A DNA stretch of 64,000 nucleotides from Stutzerimonas stutzeri (GTDB taxonomy: Bacteria; Pseudomonadota; Gammaproteobacteria; Pseudomonadales; Pseudomonadaceae), in NCBI RefSeq assembly GCF_000590475.1, contig NZ_CP007441.1, positions 4,667,360 through 4,731,359 on the forward strand, read 5' to 3'. Numbering within the stretch: position 1 is the first letter of the stretch; each line of letters opens with the position of its first letter. Below the pieces are notes generated by a model, which saw nothing but the letters and a program-made list of their open reading frames with translations, did no database searches and was not told where the DNA came from. Below, piece by piece: positions 17,933 through 26,422 of the stretch. A program made the translations under genes and the position numbers.

Positions 17933-18152
17933 TGTGGGATGAAAATAAAGTTTCATCCAATCCAAATATAAACCATCTATCTACATGTCCGCAAAAAGAC
18001 CATATAAATCAACTAGATAAGATACTATTGAAGAAATCAGGCTAGGGTTTGTATCCAATTAGAAAATAGCAGACGCGGTTAAAGTATCATCCAATTTCCT
18101 ATCAGGGCGCCCCACCCAGGCCAAAGCTGTGAAAATAAAGTTTCATCCAATT
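17933..18152. repeat. Left transposon end with TnsB-type binding sites
   Basis: Three spaced copies of a roughly 20-bp motif (GAAAATAAAGTTTCATCCAA) occur at 17941-17960, 18075-18096 (degenerate: GCGGTTAAAGTATCATCCAA) and 18131-18150, all in the same orientation. Spaced sites at the end far from tnsA match the left-end architecture of Tn7. The roughly 110 bp between sites one and two is AT-rich with no gene. Confidence 0.85.
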
Positions 18153-18538
18153 GCCGGGCGCCTAGCGGGGTGGGATTGTGGAGAGGCTGCGTTACCCAGC
18201 CCCAGCGAACTGATGGTGAGCAGAACTACGTAGCGGACTAGCTAGCGCACACCAACTTCACGATATCGGCCTGATCGCATTGTGCTTAGAGCAGATGAAG
18301 CTCACCAACTGCTGGCCCCTGCTGGCAAGGTTGTAGGGTTATTGCGCCGAACTTTGAAAGGGCATGCTCCAGCACGATTTTAGATTTGGGCACAAAAATG
18401 CGCCCAACCGGAGCCACCAAGCCCAACCATCTGTTTGCAGCTGCTCCGATGGTTTCCTTACTCATCCCCCATCATCCTTATGGCTAGCCTCGATCTTCAG
18501 GTCAGAGCCCAAGGTTGCCTAACGCTGAACAGATACTT
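18153..18538. other. Non-coding stretch inside the left end
   Basis: About 390 bp with no convincing reading frame between the last TnsB-type site and the first cargo gene. It should hold the promoter of the 598-aa protein gene, but I cannot point to clear -35/-10 boxes. Confidence 0.5.
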
Positions 18539-20311
18539 ATGAGCAGTGCACTTCTAGAAATTCCAAAAAACACAAAATTCCTATCTGACATGGGCAAGCA
18601 CCTCGTCGAGCTTGAGCGGAAACTTCAGCAGCACGGTTTCTTTCAAGATGCCCAATCCGCAGCATTGCTGCCCGCCCGGGAGAGCAGCACATTCTTCACT
18701 CAATGCATTCAGGCAATGGAGACAGAGTTTGAGGCGGACCTGAATGCGTACTCAACTATGCGGTGGATATATTACCTACGGCGCATACCCAACGTGTTTT
18801 TTGATGGAAGATTGTCTTCTACCGGTGCTAACACTCGCGTTCTGGCCGAAGTCTATGCAAATCGTAGTCAAGCGGCAGAGCCCGCTGCCTTCGGACCTAG
18901 CGGCTTTGTCTTTCCCACCGACGGGGGCACGCTAGAACACATTGCTCGCCTAATGGCATTCACCGTGATCGTCTCCGACTTGCAGCTCGGCTTTCGATTG
19001 GCGAGCAAGGGATTCGATTACCGCTTTGGCAATGACGGCCGTAAAGCACTCAGAGGCCGTCTTTTGGCAGGTGCCGTGTTCGCCCCTTTAACCAATGTTC
19101 CCTCACCTCTCCCACGACCGGTACTCAACCCGACGCTGGCGGCAGCATTAAGGCTTTATGATCAGCGCCATAACTATATGGCAGATACATTCCTTAGTAT
19201 CGCAATGGGCCAAGTCGGGTTAGCTCGCGGGCTTGCGGACGTCGACGCCGAGAGAATGGTGGATATTTCTCGCGCATTCTGGGGGCTGCACGAAGATCGA
19301 AAGTTCTCGCCCCAAGAGCTTCTCAAAGGGCATCCCAACGCGGCGATCTATGAGGATGATGTGAAGGTTCTGATTAGGTTCGGCCCTGCAGACCTCGACC
19401 TTACGCGGTTGTTCGAGCTCTATCGTCTGCCTGCAATGGCGGGCAACGCAATTGACTCCAATTCGTCGCTTTGCCTGATCTCAGTGATGCTCGGGGGGCA
19501 CTTACTCAAAACACGACGCTTCTCATGTCTTCGGGTCATGGAAGTCGGCTACTTCATCGTTGATCCCAGTGAGTGGGCTGAGGCCGGTGAAAAAGAGTAC
19601 GCCAACGTTTGTGACGAAATCAGGCTGCACCTTCCGCAGTTCCAAGCGCCCAATGATTTCGCGGCGTTTAGCCGCAGCTGCCTGGCGTTCAAAGGTGAGG
19701 TCTGGCCCCTTGCTCATGGAGCCCCAGTGAAAATTACCGGCGACTACGTTTGCATCGACATGTGGGCCGCCTCTATGGGTTTTCTGGCTTGGCTCCAGTT
19801 CCCAAGGATTCAAGGACATGTCGCTAATGCGCGAGCGATTAAGTTTGAGGACCTGGTCCAGGACGTCATTGACCAAAGCCGCTGGGCCGACCGGTCCTCC
19901 CGGGCGCTGCGCCAGAAAACACTGAATCTTAATGGGCGAGCCTTGACCGATATCGACGCAATCGGCGCCTACAATGGCACAATTCTTTTGGTCTCTTGCA
20001 AGAGCATCCCGTACACGCGCGAGTATGACCAGGGCGCCCACAACGCCATTCGCAATGCAGCTTCAACCGTGGATAGAGGCGTTGACTACTGGTCAGGTAT
20101 CGTCGATCAGCTTAACGCTCAGAGGGTCGGCGACAACTTCGACCTGTCGGGCTTCACACAAATTGTAGGTGTGGTCTGTACCCCTTTCGTGGTCTACACG
20201 AGCCATTCCAGGTCAGTCGAGAGGTCTATCGGAAGATTGCGATGGTCGAGCTCTCTGGATGAGCTACTCGAATTTCTGACAACGTGTGCTGATTCTGATG
20301 CACAGGAATAG
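18539..20311 (+). CDS. Unknown cargo protein with C-terminal PD-(D/E)XK-like core
   Basis: 590 aa from ATG 18539; a TTG at 18515 would add eight residues, and neither start has a strong ribosome site. The first 430 residues match no family I recognise. Near residues 475-510, RALTDIDAIGAYNGTILLVSCKSIPY looks like a restriction-type nuclease core: an Asp in DIDAIG, a hydrophobic strand, then S-C-K where E-x-K is usual. It is followed by a long helix. The Ser replacing the acidic residue is odd and may mean a variant or inactive site. It is the first cargo gene inside the left end and stands alone. A DNA-defence role is an inference. Confidence 0.6.
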   Translation: MSSALLEIPKNTKFLSDMGKHLVELERKLQQHGFFQDAQSAALLPARESSTFFTQCIQAMETEFEADLNAYSTMRWIYYLRRIPNVFFDGRLSSTGANTRVLAEVYANRSQAAEPAAFGPSGFVFPTDGGTLEHIARLMAFTVIVSDLQLGFRLASKGFDYRFGNDGRKALRGRLLAGAVFAPLTNVPSPLPRPVLNPTLAAALRLYDQRHNYMADTFLSIAMGQVGLARGLADVDAERMVDISRAFWGLHEDRKFSPQELLKGHPNAAIYEDDVKVLIRFGPADLDLTRLFELYRLPAMAGNAIDSNSSLCLISVMLGGHLLKTRRFSCLRVMEVGYFIVDPSEWAEAGEKEYANVCDEIRLHLPQFQAPNDFAAFSRSCLAFKGEVWPLAHGAPVKITGDYVCIDMWAASMGFLAWLQFPRIQGHVANARAIKFEDLVQDVIDQSRWADRSSRALRQKTLNLNGRALTDIDAIGAYNGTILLVSCKSIPYTREYDQGAHNAIRNAASTVDRGVDYWSGIVDQLNAQRVGDNFDLSGFTQIVGVVCTPFVVYTSHSRSVERSIGRLRWSSSLDELLEFLTTCADSDAQE

Positions 20312-20725
20312 GTCTCGGTCCGCCGAAGATGGCTAGTCACATCACGTTGCTACGAGACCCCACTACACCAGCTAGCCAAGCACCGGGCAGTTGATTCCGT
20401 TGTTCCAAGACTAACGGCTGCAGGTAGCGACGATGTTTATGGCAACTCCTCCACGGGTGGGAGGACAAGGATGGCTAGCGAGAGCAGGGGACGCTAATCG
20501 GCCAAGACGGGGCACCTCACCGCATGAAACCGGCAATGGACGCAGCCTATTTTTAGAATCTTGCGGGGACATTTGGTAACCGAGTAGCCTAGCTACAGGC
20601 ACGTTCGGTAGGTGCCCGCCGTCCACTCTGGCGAAGCAATAGCACTATCGTGATTTCACCCGTTTCATACCAACCCTGTATGGGTTCTCGTAGTGGACAC
20701 CAGGCCCAGCCCTTGGAGGCTGACC
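20312..20725. other. Intergenic region, no gene seen
   Basis: About 410 bp. Short frames exist on both strands but none has a ribosome site or protein-like composition. It may hold degraded mobile-element sequence; nothing is assignable. Confidence 0.4.
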
Positions 20726-21355
20726 ATGCAACACACCCCGACTTTTGCTGACGTCCAGAACGTCAAGCGTCACGCCAAGCATCTCAAGCAAATTCATCCT
20801 GAACTGCCTTATAGCAAGCGGCTCGATCGCGCTGCGGCTGACCTTCTCGGTCTCCGAAACTATCACGAGCTGAGCAGCCGGTTTCAGGCTGTAATTGATC
20901 AGTATCTGGATTCACCTACTGGCCCTAATGCCGTCGCGCATTGCCTCTACTGTGACTTTCGGTTCGCTGCGGATCTTAAAGAGGATCAGCAACAGCACCG
21001 CCAGATTCATGAGCGGGTTATGGAGGTCCACGAGATTACGGGCTACCGCCCAGGCACTTACGTGGAGCGGGAAGCCTTGAAAAAGGATGGTAATGCCAAG
21101 GCGCGCAGTGCCGTTCCTCTGGAAGAGCGTATTAAGGGGGGAATCTTGGTGCTGCGCGGATGGTTCGACCGCTCATATCGCAGCGCTATCGATGAGGGGC
21201 AGTGGCGTAAGCACCCATCTTTCGATGAATACGTGGCCATGATGATCCCGTACCTTGAGGATCCACTTCCTGATTTGGCGCCATCTTTGGCTGAGCGCTA
21301 CGGGCGCACGCCTGGCGTGATCGCTCATGGGCAGACCAACTGGCCATTGCTGTAG
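20726..21355 (+). CDS. Unknown protein with a C2H2-like zinc finger
   Basis: 209 aa; ATG 20726 is chosen because GGAGG sits eight bases upstream. The N-terminal 45 residues (VKRHAKHLKQIHP ... LDRAAADLLGLRNYHELSSRF) form a short helical module seen in several plasmid- and island-borne proteins. A zinc-finger pattern C-x2-C ... H-x3-H (CLYCDFRF ... QQHRQIH) follows near residues 73-96. The C-terminus is hydrophilic (LEERIKGGILVLRGWFDRSY). It may bind nucleic acid. It is followed by a second small DNA-binding-like gene about 400 bp away. Confidence 0.65.
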   Translation: MQHTPTFADVQNVKRHAKHLKQIHPELPYSKRLDRAAADLLGLRNYHELSSRFQAVIDQYLDSPTGPNAVAHCLYCDFRFAADLKEDQQQHRQIHERVMEVHEITGYRPGTYVEREALKKDGNAKARSAVPLEERIKGGILVLRGWFDRSYRSAIDEGQWRKHPSFDEYVAMMIPYLEDPLPDLAPSLAERYGRTPGVIAHGQTNWPLL

Positions 21356-21760
21356 CAGGCAACCAGAGCCCGGCTTCGGCCAGGCTCTTTCGTCCTAGTG
21401 ATGAAAGCGATTGGGGCTTCTGCCGCGAAAAAGTTGTGGGTTGTTCCGCGTCAGCAAGCCCCTCTTCCCAGACCCTACACCCTATCAGCACGGTGAGGAC
21501 ATTGAGTACGGCGAGGACGATCAGCACGACGAGCACCGAAATCTAAAAATTAGACTATGAAAATCAAGCGTTTATAAGCTTCCCGTGTGCGATATCGCGC
21601 AATTCGTCTATATCAACTAGCCTCATATCACGTATTTGGATGCTCTGTATCGTTCATTCGCATGCATAAAAATGCGCGATATGTGCGCGTAATGACGGTT
21701 TGTCATCGTCCATGGATGCTTGGACACTGAGCTCAACCGAAATCGGATAAGGGCTTCAAA
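21356..21760. other. AT-rich intergenic region with palindromes
   Basis: About 400 bp. The second half (21540-21700) is AT-rich and has self-complementary patches around GCGATATCGCGC and GCGCGATATGTGCGCG. These could be operator sites for the downstream winged-helix-like protein or the relic of a replication origin. There is no open frame of note. Confidence 0.4.
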
Positions 21761-22423
21761 ATGGCCAACGCAAAACAGTCTGCAAAACGTCGCTTAACGA
21801 TGGCAGAACGCGCCCAGCAATTGATGCTGGTTCACTTCCCCGACGTGCCCGAGGCGTGCAAATGGTCGCGTAAAACTCACGACGGCTTCAGCACGATTCC
21901 TCGGACCCTGCCCATTGCCATGCAGATCATCGACGCTCAGTCGAAGGGACAGCCTGCCGGCCACGTACTGTTCTGTCTATGGGTGCGCATGCCCGATCAT
22001 CCTGTCATTACGATCGAGAATCCCAGCACTTTGGCTGCTGAAGCGGGATTCCTCGGTGAGCGGGCCGTGGATACCTGGCGTCGCCGGATGAAGACGCTTC
22101 GGGATCTGCAATTCATCATTACCAAGCCAGGGGCATCTGGCGAATTTCACTATGTGATGCTCACCAATCCTAACGCTGCGGTTGAGTGGATGCGCCAAAG
22201 CAACAAGGTCCAGGATGGCCTGTATGGCCGCTTCATCGAGCGACTGCCAGAGATTGGTGCCTATGGCGATATCGAGGCAATCCGCGCTCATTGGGTTGCG
22301 CTCCAGGAGGCAGCGAAAGCGGCTGAAGCCGCCAAGCAGGCGTCGAGTGCCCCTGTGCCTCCGCCGCCATCCGCTCCATCCGCCAAACCAAAACGAGCCG
22401 GGAGGGCCAAGGCAAATGCATAG
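21761..22423 (+). CDS. Winged-helix-like protein of unknown function
   Basis: 220 aa. The middle reads like a winged-helix DNA-binding domain: NPSTLAAEAGFLGERAVDTWRRRMKTLRDLQFI (helix-turn-helix) then a wing TKPGASGEFHYVMLTNP. The tail from about residue 180 is low-complexity Ala/Pro/Lys (AAKAAEAAKQASSAPVPPPP), a likely flexible or DNA-contacting extension. Such proteins occur in plasmids and integrative elements as replication or regulatory factors. The specific role here is unknown. A microprotein frame overlaps its 3' end. Confidence 0.65.
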   Translation: MANAKQSAKRRLTMAERAQQLMLVHFPDVPEACKWSRKTHDGFSTIPRTLPIAMQIIDAQSKGQPAGHVLFCLWVRMPDHPVITIENPSTLAAEAGFLGERAVDTWRRRMKTLRDLQFIITKPGASGEFHYVMLTNPNAAVEWMRQSNKVQDGLYGRFIERLPEIGAYGDIEAIRAHWVALQEAAKAAEAAKQASSAPVPPPPSAPSAKPKRAGRAKANA

Positions 22424-22508
22424 GAGGGTCTGGGGCATCGGGTGCCAGCCCACCCACCTTGATGCCCACAAAATGAAAGCCCTGAACCCGCTGAGGGTCG
22501 AGTCTTGA
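22416..22508 (+). CDS. Microprotein 1 of a tandem pair (30 aa)
   Basis: An ATG inside the last codons of the preceding gene opens a 30-codon frame containing RRVWGIGCQPTHLDAHKMKAL. The second copy 150 bp downstream encodes RRVTGIECESTHLNAHKMKAL, so one Cys and the THLxAHKMKAL block are conserved. A GGGAGG lies about ten bases upstream. The surrounding DNA is also duplicated, so a structured RNA is the alternative. The function is unknown. Confidence 0.5.
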   Translation: MHRRVWGIGCQPTHLDAHKMKALNPLRVES

Positions 22509-22698
22509 TTGGTCGGGGTGGTGGTGGCGCAACGCTAGAGTGAAGTCTCGCTGACAGGAGGCTGTATGCGAATCGCGAAGAGAAGGGTCACGGGCATTGA
22601 GTGCGAGTCCACCCACCTCAATGCCCACAAAATGAAAGCCCTGACCAGCTGAGGGTCGAGTCTTGACTGGCCAGGGCTGTGGTGGCGCAACGTTGGGG
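22426..22698 (+). repeat. Imperfect tandem repeat, two copies of about 113 bp
   Basis: The copies are at 22426-22538 and 22585-22698, offset by about 159 bp. Conserved blocks are TGCCCACAAAATGAAAGCCC, CTGAGGGTCGAGTCTTGA and GGTGGCGCAACG. Each copy can fold a stem around the CTGAGGGTCGAGTCTTGA loop. In copy two, AGCCCTGACCAG pairs with CTGGCCAGGGCT with one mismatch. In copy one, several pairs are changed but partly kept as G-T pairs. The repeat could be a duplicated microprotein gene or a structured RNA. Confidence 0.7.
22566..22652 (+). CDS. Microprotein 2 of a tandem pair (28 aa)
   Basis: ATG 22566 has a near-ideal ribosome site (AGGAGG, five bases away). The 28-aa product contains RRVTGIECESTHLNAHKMKAL and is basic at the N-terminus. 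It differs from copy one by several substitutions that keep the frame until a one-base change shortens its C-terminus. It is followed by a strong terminator. The good Shine-Dalgarno supports translation more than for copy one. Confidence 0.55.
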   Translation: MRIAKRRVTGIECESTHLNAHKMKALTS

Positions 22699-22734
22699 TG
22701 CTAGACCCCGAAGGAGTCTAGCACCCCTTTCTTT
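22695..22734 (+). terminator. Rho-independent terminator
   Basis: A perfect 12-bp stem GGGGTGCTAGAC / GTCTAGCACCCC with a nine-base loop is followed by CTTTCTTT-type U-rich sequence. It ends the plus-strand unit containing the winged-helix-like gene and the microprotein pair. Confidence 0.85.
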
Positions 22735-22804
22735 ATGGCAGGGGGTAGGCAGTTAGGGCACTGCGAGCTGGCTCTGCCTCTGACCGACAGTGGACAGCCT
22801 GCCA

Positions 22805-22860
22805 AGTCGGCTATCGGCCAAAAGCAGTCACCCGCCTCAGGCTGCTTTTGGTCGATTGAG
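22805..22860. repeat. Hairpin-forming inverted repeat
   Basis: CGGCCAAAAGCAG and CTGCTTTTGGTCG are near-complementary arms around a short spacer. It lies in the roughly 200-bp gap between the terminator and the convergent peptidase gene and may terminate the latter or be a dispersed repeat. Confidence 0.5.
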
Positions 22861-22940
22861 GACATTAACATTGGAGTTCAGTGCAGAAAGTTATGCTTTG
22901 ATGGTCCGCTGATACTGTTTATATGCAACGACGGAGTGAG

Positions 22941-24080
22941 TTAAGTCATTGCATAAGCGCGGAACCAATCGATGTCTTGGACTGATACTCGGTAGGAGGT
23001 TTTAGCCTTAATAACTTCATCTACTGGCTTATGATGAATGATCCATGGGAATGAAGGACATGTAACTCTGGCGCTAACCTCAACACTAAGCTGGAAAGAA
23101 CCAGTGCGGTCGCCAGCATTGATAGTGAAGGGAATATACCTTGTTTGCCCTGGCCGCAGTTCGAAACTGCTCAGCGCGCAGTGTTGAGAATGAAATGAAA
23201 TTGCGCTTGCAGTGCTAAAACTTGCAGATACGTCATTTATTACCCACCGCTTGGCGGCCACCCCTTCAATGCCTGGCCAGTATAGTGCAACTCTCCCTGA
23301 TATATCGCGACCTGGATAAACTGCTTGAGATAGGTGCTCAAAATAGATGCCGAGTTGGTCTGCCATTTCTATATCGTCTTTCGAGCAGTTGACCAGTGGA
23401 GTTACGTCCCTCAGTTCAGCATAGGGGATAAGTCTATTAGCCCCACCGCGATGTCCACCAAATGCCTTGGCACTCCAAGGATCGTGAACAATAAATCCCT
23501 CGGAGTTGTAGCCAATAAAGACTATGGCATGACCGGTCACATCCAGATACTGCGCAATCTCATCATCCATCGGGTAAAGATCAGTAGTGAAATGAATCCT
23601 GCCAATAAGTGGTGCGCTCCTGGCGACCAATAAGCGCTTGAATATATAAAAATCGTGATTCGCGATATAAATAGTTTGTGGATATCCGCGAATAAAATCA
23701 GTGGCTGCGATACCGTCCCCAATTTTAGGTGCTATGTGTATTGCTGGCGAATAATGAGATGGAAGGAGTCCTGTTCGCCTCACTAACATATCACTAAGGA
23801 GAACTTCAAAGCTCTCGTGCTTTATCCCTCTAAAATCCCTAGCGCCCAAGTCGTTCATAATCTCATCCTGAGTCGGGCAAGGTACATTGTGAAAAGCGGA
23901 AACCATCTGAGCGCAAGCAGCACCGCTGTAATGCCGATGTTCTTGATTGATAAATTGGACGTCAAGTTTAAAAGATTCCGGCAAGGTCAAATTCTCTTCC
24001 CATAAAGGAAGAAAAGTCCTAAGACGGTTTCGGATCTCGCCGTCAGGCGAAATGGTAAGATCTGGACGAACTTGCATCAT
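22941..24080 (-). CDS. C39-like cysteine peptidase domain protein
   Basis: 379 aa, AT-richer than its neighbours. Residues 40-70 contain LDVQFINQEHRHYSGAACAQMVSAF, where the Cys of SGAACAQM is in the position of the catalytic Cys of papain-like C39/C39_2 peptidases. TGHAIVFIGYNSEGFIVHDPWS (about 180-200) supplies the His and Asp. The C-terminal 130 residues look like a beta-sandwich. There is no signal peptide and no ABC transporter domain, unlike bacteriocin-processing C39 proteases, and no substrate gene is adjacent. A start at the first of two consecutive ATGs follows GGAGAG. The function is unknown. Confidence 0.72.
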   Translation of the reverse strand: MMQVRPDLTISPDGEIRNRLRTFLPLWEENLTLPESFKLDVQFINQEHRHYSGAACAQMVSAFHNVPCPTQDEIMNDLGARDFRGIKHESFEVLLSDMLVRRTGLLPSHYSPAIHIAPKIGDGIAATDFIRGYPQTIYIANHDFYIFKRLLVARSAPLIGRIHFTTDLYPMDDEIAQYLDVTGHAIVFIGYNSEGFIVHDPWSAKAFGGHRGGANRLIPYAELRDVTPLVNCSKDDIEMADQLGIYFEHLSQAVYPGRDISGRVALYWPGIEGVAAKRWVINDVSASFSTASAISFHSQHCALSSFELRPGQTRYIPFTINAGDRTGSFQLSVEVSARVTCPSFPWIIHHKPVDEVIKAKTSYRVSVQDIDWFRAYAMT

Positions 24081-24306
24081 TCCACTCTCTCCTTAAGGGG
24101 CCGAGTGGCCCCTCCTTGACTAAGTCAACGACGCACAAAAGCGTAGCTTTTGGGTGTCAGCTGTTTCCTCCTGCTGTGATTGATAGCCTTCCCTGCTCTT
24201 GCGCGACTCTCTGTTTTGCTTAAGTTTCAGAGATACGGGAGGGAAGACCACGCGGCTCTTGGCTGCGTTAAGGAGTGTAGCTGCGCGTCCAAGGTCTGCT
24301 ATTGGC

Positions 24307-25531
24307 TGTGGACTCAACCGGTGAACGCAACACACTGAACCCTGCGTAAGCAGGAGGGTGTTGCAGATGAAGCAAAGACCTCGGATCTACTACACCGAAA
24401 GCCAGAAGGCGTTGATGTGGGATCGCTGGAAGGCAGGTGATTCACTCCAGAAGATCGCGCAGCTGTTCGATCGAAACCATTCTTCGATCCAGCGAATTCT
24501 TGCCGAGACAGGAGGCATCCGCCCAGCCGCGCGACGACGCTCCAGGTTGTCGCTAACGCTGGTTGAGCGCGAAGAGATCTCACGTGCACTTGCAGTTGGC
24601 CAGTCGATTCGGCAAATCGCACTACGCTTGGAGCGCGCCCCATCCACCGTCAGTCGCGAGATTAGCCGTAACGGTGGTCGTCGGTCTTACCGCGCCAATG
24701 AAGCCGAACAAGCGGCATGGGATAGGGCTCATCGCCCAAAGCTGTGCAAGCTTGCTCAGTGTCCGAAGTTGGCGCAGCTTGTTGCGGAGAAGCTTCAGAT
24801 TCAGTGGTCGCCCGAGCAGATCGCTGGATGGTTGAAGCGAACATACCCGGACGCGGCCAGTCAGGTGTCACACGAGACCATCTACCGGAGCCTCTTCATC
24901 CAGGCCCGTGGCGCATTGAAGAAGGAATTACTGGAGCATCTGCGCCGCAGCCGGGCCATGCGCCGCTCACGCCATCACACCCAGAAAACCGACAACCATG
25001 GCCGCATCAGCGATACGATTTCCATCAGCGAACGGCCAGCCTGCGTGGAGGATCGTGCGGTACCAGGGCACTGGGAAGGGGATCTGTTGTGCGGCAGCAA
25101 GAACAGCCAGATTGCCACGCTGGTAGAGCGCCACAGCCGCTACGTGATGCTGGTAAAGGTGGGTGGAAAAGATACCGAGACAGTGGTGAACGCGCTGATC
25201 CAAAATGCCCGGCGACTGCCTCAGGAGCTATACCGATCACTGACCTGGGATCGCGGCAAGGAGATGGCCGCACACAAGCGCTTTACCCTGGCGACGGACA
25301 TCCAGGTCTATTTCTGCGATCCGCAAAATCCCTGGCAGCGAGGGACGAATGAAAATACCAACGGCCTGCTACGGCAGTACTTCCCGAAGGGAATGGATCT
25401 CTCGCTCTACTCGCAGGATGAGCTGGATGTAGTCGCTCGGCAGTTGAACGAGCGCCCCAGAAAGACTCTGGGATACTCGACCCCTGCCGAGTGCTTTAAC
25501 CACGCTGTTGCGTCGACCGGTTGAGTCCACA
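24307..25531. mobile_element. IS30-family insertion sequence
   Basis: 1,225 bp bounded by inverted ends TGTGGACTCAACCGGT ... ACCGGTTGAGTCCACA, which resemble the ends of IS30 itself. It contains one transposase gene. The flanks give a 2-bp GC repeat and themselves form a palindrome (GCTATTGGC / GCCGATAGC), as expected for IS30 elements, which prefer palindromic targets. It appears complete. Confidence 0.88.
24367..25524 (+). CDS. IS30-family transposase
   Basis: 385 aa from ATG 24367 (AGGAGG nine bases upstream; a GTG at 24358 is possible). Two N-terminal helix-turn-helix regions (SLQKIAQLFDRNHSSIQRIL and SIRQIALRLERAPSTVSREISRN) precede the rve-type DDE core: an Asp in GHWEGDLLCG, an Asp in LTWDRGKEMA, and a Glu in NPWQRGTNENTNGLLRQYFPKG. 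The N-rich ENTNGLLRQYFPKG motif is diagnostic of IS30 transposases. The frame is intact, so the IS could be active. Confidence 0.95.
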   Translation: MKQRPRIYYTESQKALMWDRWKAGDSLQKIAQLFDRNHSSIQRILAETGGIRPAARRRSRLSLTLVEREEISRALAVGQSIRQIALRLERAPSTVSREISRNGGRRSYRANEAEQAAWDRAHRPKLCKLAQCPKLAQLVAEKLQIQWSPEQIAGWLKRTYPDAASQVSHETIYRSLFIQARGALKKELLEHLRRSRAMRRSRHHTQKTDNHGRISDTISISERPACVEDRAVPGHWEGDLLCGSKNSQIATLVERHSRYVMLVKVGGKDTETVVNALIQNARRLPQELYRSLTWDRGKEMAAHKRFTLATDIQVYFCDPQNPWQRGTNENTNGLLRQYFPKGMDLSLYSQDELDVVARQLNERPRKTLGYSTPAECFNHAVASTG

Positions 25532-25773
25532 GCCGATAGCCGCCAGTCTTGATCGACCGCTCCCGGCCAAAAGCGGACTGATCAGCCGTGACAAAGCCGA
25601 CCATCTTTTATGCTTTGAGGATCCATAGGGAATCGAGGCCCCGTCTCAAGCGAGTTCAAGGGGGACTCAGGCATTGTCGAGGTAATAGTCCAGAACCTGA
25701 AATTCATTTTCCTTCCATTGCCTCAATCTGATTTGTCACCGCGATCAGCGCTCCTTGAAGTAGGCGTCCTGAC

Positions 25774-25929
25774 ATGCATGAACTCAAGGAAATCGAGGCT
25801 CAGCTCAACGAAACACCGGATAAGCAGATTTCCCTGACCGATTCTGCTGCCTGCTCAATGAAAAAGCGTTCCTGTGAACTCGACGCCTCGCTAAGGACTC
25901 GGTTACCGTTATTGGCTTTCAACCGGTGA
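25774..25929 (+). pseudogene. Fragment of an IS1182-type transposase
   Basis: A 51-codon frame contains LKEIEAQLNETPDKQISLTD and SMKKRS, which match an internal segment of IS1182/DDE_Tnp_1 transposases (ISLTDPDARSMK in the usual form). The sequence after this diverges, so only a piece remains. It lies between the IS30 element and the RuvC-like gene. No intact ends are seen around it. Confidence 0.7.
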
Positions 25930-25945
25930 TACAGGATGTAACGGA

Positions 25946-26422
25946 ATGGGATCGCGTTGCGTGGGGTTTGTTGTTGCAGGTGAGGACGTCATTATCATCG
26001 ATACCGAGATCCCGGACGACGCTGATGAGCCCATCACGATCGTTATGGACGCGACCTGGAAACTTGCCAAAGGTGATCGCGGCGCAGCCTACGCCACGAT
26101 GTTTCAACGTTGTGGTGACTACCTGCGAGAGAACAAGATTGCGAAGGCCGTGATCAAGGCAAGTGCACTCCCACAGAGCGCCGCGAAGCTTGGCCTCCTC
26201 GAAAGCGCAGAGCTGCGAGGTGTGATCATCGCCGCCTGCGCTTCGGTATGCGAGACGAAGGTACTGAAGAAGGCCCAGATCAGTCGTACATTCGGCAATC
26301 GTAAGGTTGATGAGTACGTCAAGGACGACGGTTTCTGGGATGCGAATGTGGAGGGCGGCAAGCTAAGGAAAGGCAGCCGCGAAGCCGCGATGCAGGTGAT
26401 TGCCGCGAGGAGCCGTAAGTGA
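25946..26422 (+). CDS. RNase H/RuvC-like protein resembling DUF3010
   Basis: 158 aa. The start CVGFVVAGEDVIIID and the later AKAVIKASALPQSAAKLGLL and RGVIIAACASVCETKVLKKAQI follow the strand-helix order of RuvC/RNase H-fold proteins such as DUF3010. The first acidic residue expected at the end of strand one is not obvious, so catalytic competence is doubtful. Its TGA overlaps the GTG start of a Ser/Thr kinase (GTGA), showing coupled translation. The family assignment is tentative; the pairing is what stands out. A weak ribosome site precedes ATG 25946. Confidence 0.55.
   Translation: MGSRCVGFVVAGEDVIIIDTEIPDDADEPITIVMDATWKLAKGDRGAAYATMFQRCGDYLRENKIAKAVIKASALPQSAAKLGLLESAELRGVIIAACASVCETKVLKKAQISRTFGNRKVDEYVKDDGFWDANVEGGKLRKGSREAAMQVIAARSRK

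Noticed and set aside
22426..22698. CRISPR array or integron attC sites
   Set aside because: Only two long imperfect copies, no short regular repeats or spacers, and no integrase, cas or attC core sequences.
24120..24335. 71-codon minus-strand ORF crossing the left IS30 end
   Set aside because: It begins inside the insertion sequence and has no similarity or ribosome site; at best a frame broken by the insertion.
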